Positions 12,669 through 19,007 of a DNA stretch of 20,302 nucleotides are shown here, piece by piece. Within the stretch, counting starts at the first letter, position 1. The number at the start of each line of letters is the position of its first letter. The stretch is from positions 1 to 20,302 of the IMG/VR virus record IMGVR_UViG_3300032132_000050; one strand, given 5' to 3'. The notes beneath the pieces are model-generated. The model was not told the DNA's origin. It ran no database searches and was given only the letters and a program-made list of their open reading frames with translations. Source of the DNA: a virus. The translations under genes and the position numbers were made by a program.

Positions 12669-14411
12669 ATGTCTGGTGCGTGGAAATTTAACAATTCTCA
12701 AATTAAACTGACAGGTACGATGTACTTGTCTCAAAGTGCTTATATTAACTGGGGTGATTCAGTTACAGGGTCAAGTGGTTTCGGCTTCCGATCCGACGAC
12801 GGTGACATGGAATTCAAAAACCATGGCGGCTCTTGGACTGCCTTTGGTTCTGCTACTGCAATTGCAGCCGACGACATTACAGTAGGTAATGCTGCAGTAA
12901 CTCTTGGCAATGGTTCTACCAGTGCCGATATTACAATAGATTCCGGCGCCGACATTGTTTTTGATGCTGCAGGCGGCAACTTTGAATTTAAAGATAGCGG
13001 CACGGCGATGTTTGTCATTGATGTAGATGGCACTGCTGGCGACATTGATGTAACTTTACAGGTTGATGGTGATGACTTAGTTTTTAATCAGTATGATGGT
13101 ACCGAGGTACTCAGGTTAACTGATGGAGGCCAGGTTGAAATCGGAGACAACCTTGAGATGCCAACGGATAGTTCTGTGATTAAAATGGGCGATGGCGACG
13201 ATATCACAATTACTCACGATGGAACAACTGGTGTTGTCATAGCTGCTAACCCAATCACTTTTGATTCTGGTGCAGATATTAATATTGACGCAGAAGGCGG
13301 CGATGTTGTTTTTAAAGATGGTGGCGTAACAAAAGGCTCCCTCAAAATGGATACTGCAAATCGCTTTCAACTATCTTCAAGTGTTTCTACAAACGATCTC
13401 TATTTGATGTCCGGACGAGATATTGTACTTGATGCTGATGGTGCTGAAATTTATTTCAAAGATGGTGGCACCACCTTTGCTACTTTTGGTAGCGGGGGAG
13501 ACACCGAACTCGCTTCTGCTGTTTCAGCAAAACCCGTACTTATTCTTGAGAATACCAATAACGACGCTACCGGAGCCACCTTAAAGTTTAATAAAGATGG
13601 TGGTAATGTTGCTGATAATGATGTAATTGGTAACATCGATTGGGCCAGTGAAGATGATGGCGACAATGCTCACACTTATGCAAGAATCCTTGGTAAAGTA
13701 GATGACATGACAGGTGGCCAAGAAGAAGGTAGTCTTGAGTTTTATGTAGCTGAATATGATGGTACCTTAACTAAAGGTATGGATATCGTAGGTTTAGGTT
13801 CGAATGGCAATATTACAGTAGACATAAGCACACATGATGGCTCCGCCGGTGGATTAAAACTTGGTGGCACCCTTGTTACTTCAGACGCAGGCGAGCTTAA
13901 CATATTGGATGGCTGCACCGCAGTTGTTGGAGAACTTAATTATTTGGACTTAGGTAGTACTGCTGTTGGTACTGCAATTGCCAGTAAAGCTGTTGTACTT
14001 GATAGTAGCAAAGACTTTAACTTTGGCACTGGCGATGTAAGTTGTACTTTGTTGTCAGGTACGGTTGGTTCTTTGGTTTCTCTTAAAGTATATTCAACAA
14101 TCGGCCATCCCGAAGATACAGACCTGCTTACTCTTGCAAGCGGAGAGGTGACATTGGCTGGTGATATGCATCCAGCCGCTGATAACACTCATGCTCTAGG
14201 TGATTCCGATTTAAAATGGTCTGCAGTATATGCACAAAACGTGTACACTGGTGACCTTCACTTGGAAAACGAGAGGGGCAGCTGGTCTGTGATAGAGGAA
14301 AAAGATTTCCTTACATTAAGAAATAATAATTCTGGTAAACGTTTTAAATTAACAATGGAAGACATCACTGATAATGGCTCGTATGGACCAGGGAAGGACG
14401 GAATATTATAA
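12669..14411 (+). CDS. Large repetitive fibre protein
   Basis: 580 residues. The N-terminus (MSGAWKFNNSQIKLTGTMYL) echoes the GTL/GTM strands of the other fibres. The shaft has Asp/Gly-rich beta repeats: SGADIVFDAAGGNFEFKDSG at 92-111, SGADINIDAEGGDVVFKDGG at 200-219 and SGRDIVLDADGAEIYFKDGG at 248-267. Residues 404-428 hold SDAGELNILDG and ELNYLD, a repeat type common in phage tail and head fibres. Residues 502-563 are the shared C-terminal module. AAAGGGG precedes two ATGs; the second (12669) gives the long frame. A terminator follows. No S74 endosialidase-type chaperone is seen. It probably forms a trimeric appendage. Confidence 0.83.
   Translation: MSGAWKFNNSQIKLTGTMYLSQSAYINWGDSVTGSSGFGFRSDDGDMEFKNHGGSWTAFGSATAIAADDITVGNAAVTLGNGSTSADITIDSGADIVFDAAGGNFEFKDSGTAMFVIDVDGTAGDIDVTLQVDGDDLVFNQYDGTEVLRLTDGGQVEIGDNLEMPTDSSVIKMGDGDDITITHDGTTGVVIAANPITFDSGADINIDAEGGDVVFKDGGVTKGSLKMDTANRFQLSSSVSTNDLYLMSGRDIVLDADGAEIYFKDGGTTFATFGSGGDTELASAVSAKPVLILENTNNDATGATLKFNKDGGNVADNDVIGNIDWASEDDGDNAHTYARILGKVDDMTGGQEEGSLEFYVAEYDGTLTKGMDIVGLGSNGNITVDISTHDGSAGGLKLGGTLVTSDAGELNILDGCTAVVGELNYLDLGSTAVGTAIASKAVVLDSSKDFNFGTGDVSCTLLSGTVGSLVSLKVYSTIGHPEDTDLLTLASGEVTLAGDMHPAADNTHALGDSDLKWSAVYAQNVYTGDLHLENERGSWSVIEEKDFLTLRNNNSGKRFKLTMEDITDNGSYGPGKDGIL
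14172..14357 (+). repeat. Fibre C-terminal module, copy 2
   Basis: Encodes residues 502-563 of the large fibre. Key shared residues with copy 1 are the Trp of (R/K)W, AQN-(I/V)-(H/Y)-TGDLHL, NERGSWSVIEEKD and RNNN-(T/S)-G. After it the large fibre adds about 17 residues that the short fibre lacks. Confidence 0.8.
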
Positions 14412-14434
14412 ATTTTAAAATTTTAGTATAATTT

Positions 14435-14466
14435 GTGAGCCGATGATGTCATTGGTTCGCTTTTCT
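14435..14466 (+). terminator. Rho-independent terminator after the large fibre gene
   Basis: A stem of about 10-11 pairs (GTGAGCCGATG pairing with CATTGGTTCGC, including three G-U pairs) with a small loop, ending at 14460 and followed by TTTTCT. It starts 24 bases after the fibre stop and separates the fibre genes from the scaffold/capsid unit. Confidence 0.72.
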
Positions 14467-14493
14467 AAAAATGGGAATTTATCAATTATGCAT

Positions 14494-14508
14494 ACTACTT
14501 ATTATGAA
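14494..14508 (+). promoter_or_regulatory. Candidate late promoter before the scaffold gene
   Basis: ACTACTTATTATGAA resembles the strings at 12608 and 18018 (ACTAtTTATaATGA) and lies just after a terminator and 37 bases before the scaffold start, where a promoter is needed. It would leave a very short leader that still includes the AAAGGGAG ribosome site. The match is looser than that between the other two. Confidence 0.3.
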
Positions 14509-14530
14509 AATGTTTTAAAGGGAGTTTAGT

Positions 14531-16015
14531 ATGTCATCAAGCATGTTAGAACAAGCAATCATAGACGCAGAGGCATTAAAAGAGGCTGCTATTAAAAATG
14601 CTGAAGCTACCGTTGTTGAAAAATATTCAGCAGATATCAAAAAAGCAGTAGAGCAATTATTAGAACAAGCCCCGGCAGAAGACCCTGCAGCAGCTATGGC
14701 TGCAATGATGGGAGGCGCCCCGCCAGAAGGCGCAATGGGCATGCCACCCGAAGGTGCAGCCCCACCTGGAGGTGAAAATCTTGCATCTCAACTAGACCCT
14801 TCATATGTTGGCGAACAAGCCCGCACAGTTAATGTTAATTTGGGCGCCCTTTTAGATGAAATGAAAATGGATGAAGAATTAGATCCAGATGATTTAGCGC
14901 TTCACGAATTGGTTGCAGAAGAAGTAACTGGCGAAGGAGAAGCTTCCACGAGAGAGACTGAAGAAACCGTTGTAATTCAAGAATCTCTTCTTGATTCTAT
15001 TTTAGGAGAACAAATTGAAGAGCCGCCTCCGCTGCCAACAGGAGATCGAGGCGGATATCCACCACAGCCACCTGTAGGGGCTATGCCAGGTGCACCTACA
15101 CCAATAACAAGAGAGTTTCTTGAAGAAGATGAAGATTTATACGAAGGCAACGACGAAGACCTAGATCTATATGAAGAAGATGAGCAAAATTACACCCCTG
15201 ATTATGAGCGTCACAGCCGCCCCACTGGAGTCGTTCCGGACACCGAGCGTGTAGGTCTTTTAAACCCAGACGCAAATTACACTCCTGGCGTTGGGGAATA
15301 TATTAACATAGGTGGTGATCCACAATATGCATCAGATGATCCTTTTGCCGTGCCCACCAGACCTGGTTATGATGAGCCGATTGAGAGATCGTACCCAGAA
15401 CAATCACACCTGCCCATGGAACAAGGGGAACAAATGCGCCGAGAGGCAGAAGATCGCAGGAACTGGTACACAAAGGCCCGTCTTGGGCTAGGTCCAGCTG
15501 CCTACGATGATCCCCATGGGTATCGCATTGAGGAAAGCTTCCAAAAGGAGTTGGCGTCATACCAACACAATTATGCAAAACTTTATGAAGCATATCAAGC
15601 TTATGGGCAAGAATATGATAATCTTTATGCCCATCATGAACAATTAACTGAACAAAATAATAAATTTAGAGAAGTGCTCGTTGAGTCACAAAATAGACTT
15701 AATGAAGTAAATCTCCGTAATGCACAATTGCATTACACAAACCGTATTTTAACTAGCGACTCCCTGAATGAGCGACAAAAAAATAAAATTGTTGAAGCTG
15801 TGTCAAAATCCGGTACTGTTGAAGAGGCAAAAACAATTTTTGAAACCCTTCAAAGTGCAGTGGCTGGTACAAGCAATAATAAGCAAGCACCAAAATCGCT
15901 GAACGAAGTAATCAATAAGCGCTCTTCGGCCTTTTTACCTCGAAGAAAAGAGGAAACGCAGTCTGATTCAAATTATATGGACAGATTGCAAAGATTAGCT
16001 GGTATTAAACAATAA
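14531..16015 (+). CDS. gp22: Scaffold / prohead core protein, T4 gp22-like, enlarged
   Basis: 494 residues, nearly twice T4 gp22 (269). It forms the inner core on which the capsid assembles and is digested afterwards. The conserved part is the C-terminal third: helices from about 338, LNEVNLRNAQLHYTNRILTS at 390-409, SLNERQKNKIVEAV, VEEAKTIFETLQSAV, and a terminal MDRLQRLAGI. This pattern is usual in gp22-type scaffolds. The N-terminus is Ala/Glu-rich helix, then a Met/Gly/Pro run (GGAPPEGAMGMPPEGAAPPG at 61-80). Residues 165-335 are a Pro/Tyr/Asp-rich insert with no scaffold-like helix. Many L-x-E sites are available to the protease. The capsid gene follows by 27 bases. Confidence 0.86.
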   Translation: MSSSMLEQAIIDAEALKEAAIKNAEATVVEKYSADIKKAVEQLLEQAPAEDPAAAMAAMMGGAPPEGAMGMPPEGAAPPGGENLASQLDPSYVGEQARTVNVNLGALLDEMKMDEELDPDDLALHELVAEEVTGEGEASTRETEETVVIQESLLDSILGEQIEEPPPLPTGDRGGYPPQPPVGAMPGAPTPITREFLEEDEDLYEGNDEDLDLYEEDEQNYTPDYERHSRPTGVVPDTERVGLLNPDANYTPGVGEYINIGGDPQYASDDPFAVPTRPGYDEPIERSYPEQSHLPMEQGEQMRREAEDRRNWYTKARLGLGPAAYDDPHGYRIEESFQKELASYQHNYAKLYEAYQAYGQEYDNLYAHHEQLTEQNNKFREVLVESQNRLNEVNLRNAQLHYTNRILTSDSLNERQKNKIVEAVSKSGTVEEAKTIFETLQSAVAGTSNNKQAPKSLNEVINKRSSAFLPRRKEETQSDSNYMDRLQRLAGIKQ

Positions 16016-16026
16016 TATACTATATT

Positions 16027-16033
16027 AAGGAGG
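16027..16033 (+). promoter_or_regulatory. Strong ribosome-binding site of the major capsid gene
   Basis: AAGGAGG, nine bases before the ATG at 16043, is the most complete Shine-Dalgarno sequence in the window. This fits the very high protein demand for capsid subunits. Confidence 0.8.
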
Positions 16034-16042
16034 AAAAATTAT

Positions 16043-17920
16043 ATGTCTGTATTACAAAAGCTAACTGAAGGCTTAGTTGACCGCAATCTTCGTAATGAGG
16101 GTAACGCTCTTTTGAGTAAGTGGGACAAAACTGGTCTCCTTGAAGGTTTGAATGGAAAAAACCGTGAAGGGATGGCCCGCCTTTTAGAAAATCAAGCTAA
16201 AGAGCTGCTTCGTGAAGCTAGCTCAATGGCTGCTGGAGATGTAGAGGGTTTTGCAGCCGTCGCATTTCCAATCGTTCGCCGTGTATTCGGTGGATTAATT
16301 GCTAACGATCTTGTTAGCGTACAACCGATGAGTCTCCCATCAGGACTGATCTTTTTCATGGACTTTACCTATGAAGGTGATAGACACGGCATTGGCTCCG
16401 GTGACTCTGTTTATGGTGGTGGAGTAGTCGCATCAGCGTTGACTGGTGGTGTTTCAGACCTCACTGAGGAAGGTGGAGGCTTTTACAACTTAGCAAATGC
16501 GTATTCTTCTCCTTCTGGTACTATTGGTCCATTTACTGATTCAGCAGATGCAGATCCAGCAAGTACATCACAAAGTGAAGTTAATAACCCAACAGCTGTA
16601 ACTGGTACGCCTTTTAACAATGCTGGTACAGCGCTTTCATCTTTGAGTGAAGCTCAAAAGAAATGCATTCGGTGGGATCCTGACATTCTTGGTGATTCAA
16701 CTACAACCAAGGAAGTTTTTGCAATCCAATTTAAGCTTACAGATGCTATGCGTGATAAAGTTAATTTTCAGCAATTAGGCGCCGTCACGCCAGTTGCTAA
16801 TGTAACTAGCGCTACTGAGCTTGGTGTTGGTCTTGCATCTGGTTCGTTGGTACGCCGCTTAACCGAGCGCGGGTACCGCGATGCCAATGGTGCTCTTAGG
16901 ACTGTTGGTAATACTACAGATCCGGACGCTGGTAACTACATTACTTGTTATTACTTTGCAGCTGCAGGTACTCTTCTTGTAGACGGTGATGGTACTGCTG
17001 CACTTGGTGCAGCTCTTAGTGTGCCTCTTAAAGATTCTTTTGCAGCAGGTGATGCTATTGGATCTGTCGTAGGACAAGATAACTGGGGACTTGAAGAACC
17101 ATCTCCCGGAACTCGTGGTAACGCTGGCAGCACAACTGGTAAAAATGCGATTCCTGAAATCGACATTAAAGTTGATAGTGTTGCAGTGACAGCAGTTACT
17201 AAAAAGCTCAAAGCTAAATGGACTCCGGAACTTGGTCAAGATCTTAATGCATATCATAATCTTGATGCAGAAGTTGAACTTACATCAGTTCTTTCTGAGC
17301 ATATTGCTTTGGAAATTGATCGTGAGATTCTCAATGACCTTGTTAAGGATGCAGCTGCTGGTACGTATTACTGGTCGCGTTCGCCTGGTCTCTTTGTACA
17401 TCGTACAAAGGGCACCGAGCTTGGTGCAACCGCAGCCGCTCCGGATTTCACCGGAACGGTATCTGAGTGGTACGAAACTCTTGTAGAAACCATCAATGAT
17501 GTTTCTGCACAGATTCATCGTAAGACTCTTCGCGGCGGAGCTACGTTCCTTGTGACTAGCCCTGAGATTGCTAATATTCTTGAGTTTACGAGTGGATTCC
17601 GTGCTAATGTAACCCATGATGATGATCGTGGTACTGTTGGCGCTGTAAAAGCTGGTAATCTTAGCAAGAAATGGGATCTTTATGTAGATCCATATTTCGC
17701 GCGCAATCTTGTTTTGGTTGGCCGTAAAGGTGGTAGTTTCTTGGAGAGTGGCTATGTCTACGCTCCTTATGTACCGCTGCAGGTTACTCCCACTATCTTT
17801 GGTACGGAAGACTTCGTACCGCGTAAAGGCGTTATGACCCGTTATGCTAAGAAGATGGTTCGACCTGATATGTATGGTCTGGTTGTTGTACGCGGACTCC
17901 TTGGTGAGTCTGGTAGCTAA
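16043..17920 (+). CDS. gp23: Major capsid protein, T4 gp23-like
   Basis: 625 residues, about 100 more than T4 gp23 (521). The N-terminal propeptide holds ARLLENQAKELLREASS; the family has the matching ENQ-K helix, and LRE|A (E58|A59) fits the L-x-E consensus of the gp21 protease. The mature chain opens with FPIVRRVFGGLIANDLVSVQ followed by PMSLPSG, the HK97-fold signature shared with T4 (VRRAIPNLIAFDICGVQPM). The C-terminal half has LNAYHNLDAEVELTSVLSEH, EIDREILNDL, and an end typical of the family (YGLVVVRGLLGESG). A Gly/Ala/Thr-rich segment at about 120-200 may be a surface insertion. A strong terminator follows. Confidence 0.95.
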   Translation: MSVLQKLTEGLVDRNLRNEGNALLSKWDKTGLLEGLNGKNREGMARLLENQAKELLREASSMAAGDVEGFAAVAFPIVRRVFGGLIANDLVSVQPMSLPSGLIFFMDFTYEGDRHGIGSGDSVYGGGVVASALTGGVSDLTEEGGGFYNLANAYSSPSGTIGPFTDSADADPASTSQSEVNNPTAVTGTPFNNAGTALSSLSEAQKKCIRWDPDILGDSTTTKEVFAIQFKLTDAMRDKVNFQQLGAVTPVANVTSATELGVGLASGSLVRRLTERGYRDANGALRTVGNTTDPDAGNYITCYYFAAAGTLLVDGDGTAALGAALSVPLKDSFAAGDAIGSVVGQDNWGLEEPSPGTRGNAGSTTGKNAIPEIDIKVDSVAVTAVTKKLKAKWTPELGQDLNAYHNLDAEVELTSVLSEHIALEIDREILNDLVKDAAAGTYYWSRSPGLFVHRTKGTELGATAAAPDFTGTVSEWYETLVETINDVSAQIHRKTLRGGATFLVTSPEIANILEFTSGFRANVTHDDDRGTVGAVKAGNLSKKWDLYVDPYFARNLVLVGRKGGSFLESGYVYAPYVPLQVTPTIFGTEDFVPRKGVMTRYAKKMVRPDMYGLVVVRGLLGESGS

Positions 17921-17953
17921 TCCCTGATTAGTTAACAACTAAATAACATTAAG

Positions 17954-17987
17954 CCTCGCCTTAAGAAATTAAGGCGGGGTTTTTTTT
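17954..17987 (+). terminator. Strong rho-independent terminator after the capsid gene
   Basis: CCTCGCCTTAA pairs with TTAAGGCGGGG (11 pairs with one G-U) around a GAAA tetraloop and is followed by eight T. It is the clearest terminator here and isolates the capsid transcript. Confidence 0.93.
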
Positions 17988-18017
17988 ATTTAATAAAAGA
18001 TTTTTGTCAATGAAGAT

Positions 18018-18031
18018 ACTATTTATAATGA
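18018..18031 (+). promoter_or_regulatory. Candidate late promoter for the decoration gene
   Basis: ACTATTTATAATGA contains a perfect TATAAT (18024-18029) and matches the motif at 12608. It lies between the capsid terminator and the decoration gene, 63 bases before its ATG. A TTGTCA at 18004 is spaced too closely for a normal sigma-70 -35. Confidence 0.45.
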
Positions 18032-18041
18032 CAAACTTGAT

Positions 18042-18060
18042 AAGGCACTAGGGCCTTTTT
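18042..18060 (+). promoter_or_regulatory. Short hairpin with T-run in the decoration gene leader
   Basis: AAGGC (18042-18046) pairs with GCCTT (18053-18057), with further T to 18060. If transcription starts from the 18018 element, this hairpin lies near the 5' end of the message, where it could stabilise it or act as a weak attenuator. The five-pair stem is too short for a confident terminator. Confidence 0.35.
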
Positions 18061-18080
18061 AAATAAAGGAGAAAAAGAAC

Positions 18081-18530
18081 ATGAGTAAAGTAGCAAGATC
18101 AGCAAGAGTTGGTAGTCGCAACAGGATGGAAGAAATCGACGCCGATAAAACACTTACGCAAGCAGAATCCGGCGAAACTTATTTAATCGATTGGAATTCC
18201 GCATCTGCCTTGACTATTACTCTTCCCGCTATGGAAGATGGTGCTTATTTTAAATTCATTTTCAAAACTGATTTCACTGCCAACGGTACAGTCGTTATTA
18301 ACAGCGCGGACAACACGGCTGGTGATTTTGCTGGAAGTATTTTTGAACAAGTTACTGGTGGTTCGAACGCCAATTCCGCAGTTCAACTTTGCGGGAGCCA
18401 CGATATATTGACCATCAGTGATGACATCGATGTTGGTTCTTGGCTTGAAGTTTATTGTGATGGTTCAACATGGTATTGGACAGGCCTTCTTTCTGTCTCG
18501 GCAGTTGGACTAGCAGTGTTTAGTACCTAA
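18081..18530 (+). CDS. Probable capsid decoration protein
   Basis: 149 residues; AAAGGAG precedes the start. After a short basic N-terminus (SKVARSARVGSRNRM), a beta-rich domain runs from 18 to the end: DADKTLTQAESGETYLID, SALTITLPAMEDGAYFKFIF, and VGSWLEVYCDGSTWYWTG. This TLT..ESG.TY.. and W..V..DG..W...G pattern is one I recall from small surface proteins of phage virions. Its place directly after the capsid gene, with its own promoter-like motif and terminator, fits an abundant accessory head protein. The function is inferred from context and fold pattern, and a small fibre tip is an alternative. Confidence 0.7.
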   Translation: MSKVARSARVGSRNRMEEIDADKTLTQAESGETYLIDWNSASALTITLPAMEDGAYFKFIFKTDFTANGTVVINSADNTAGDFAGSIFEQVTGGSNANSAVQLCGSHDILTISDDIDVGSWLEVYCDGSTWYWTGLLSVSAVGLAVFST

Positions 18531-18558
18531 TAATTAATCGTCTTATCAAAGCATTAAA

Positions 18559-18587
18559 CCCTACATTCAAAGAATGTGGGGTTTTTT
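18559..18587 (+). terminator. Rho-independent terminator after the decoration gene
   Basis: CCCTACATTC pairs with GAATGTGGGG (10 pairs with one G-U) around AAA and is followed by six T. It ends the decoration gene's unit. Confidence 0.9.
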
Positions 18588-18601
18588 GTTAATATCTTTA
18601 G

Positions 18602-18620
18602 TACAATATTATATAATATA
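18602..18620 (+). promoter_or_regulatory. Possible promoter before the small basic protein gene
   Basis: An AT-only tract includes a perfect TATAAT at 18612-18617, just downstream of a terminator and 21 bases before the next ATG. It does not match the motif at 12608/18018, and no -35 at the proper spacing is visible. A new promoter is nonetheless expected here. Confidence 0.28.
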
Positions 18621-18637
18621 ATTAAAAGGAGTTCATT

Positions 18638-18955
18638 ATGGGAAAATCAAAACGCCGAATGATTAGTCCAAAGTTTGCAAAGAAATTTGCAGCAAAGTAT
18701 GCAAAGCTTAAGGCAGCATTAGAAGAGGCTGCTACTACAGTTGTTGAAACTTGTGAAGAAGTTATCGAAGAAGTTAAAGAAGTTATTGAAGAATCACCTA
18801 AAGTTATAGTAAACGAGGTTGATGAATCTACCGCAGCTGAGCCAAAACCAAAATCGCGATCTGTCAAAAATTCGCCCCGAAAAAAAAGACCAGATTCGAA
18901 AAAAAGAAGAACTAAAAAAAGACCTACCAGAAGAAAAACTTTAAAGAAAAACTAA
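18638..18955 (+). CDS. Small protein with acidic helix and histone-tail-like basic C-terminus
   Basis: 105 residues; AAAAGGAG before the ATG. A basic start (MGKSKRRMISPKFAKKFAAK) leads into an Ala/Glu/Val helix (CEEVIEEVKEVIEESPKVIV) and then a Lys/Arg/Pro tail (KKRPDSKKRRTKKRPTRRKT) resembling histone H1-type tails. Such a tail would bind DNA or RNA non-specifically. I do not recognise a family. It could be packaged with the genome, or condense nucleic acid in the cell. The charge pattern (basic-acidic-basic) is compatible with self-association. Confidence 0.7.
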   Translation: MGKSKRRMISPKFAKKFAAKYAKLKAALEEAATTVVETCEEVIEEVKEVIEESPKVIVNEVDESTAAEPKPKSRSVKNSPRKKRPDSKKRRTKKRPTRRKTLKKN

Positions 18956-19007
18956 ATATGATTTTTTAAGGGACTGTTAACTAATTATAGCGAGGAGATC
19001 TAAATGA

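Noticed and set aside
13000-14000. Repeated Asp/Gly segments considered as calcium-binding RTX repeats
   Set aside because: The spacing and the SGADI-x-x-D-A-x-GG-x-x-x-FKDGG form do not match the nine-residue GGxGxDxUx repeat; they fit beta-repeat fibre shafts.
14443-14529. 28-codon ORF between the fibre and scaffold genes
   Set aside because: Its start is inside the terminator stem and has no ribosome site. The region is better explained by terminator and promoter-like elements.
17285-17938. 217-codon open frame on the minus strand across the capsid gene
   Set aside because: It lies antisense to the strongly supported gp23 gene, shows no family pattern and arises from the capsid gene's codon use.
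18980-18993. ACTAATTATAGCGA, resembling the candidate promoter motif before the 19008 gene
   Set aside because: Transcription starting from it would begin after or within the gene's ribosome site, so it cannot serve that gene.
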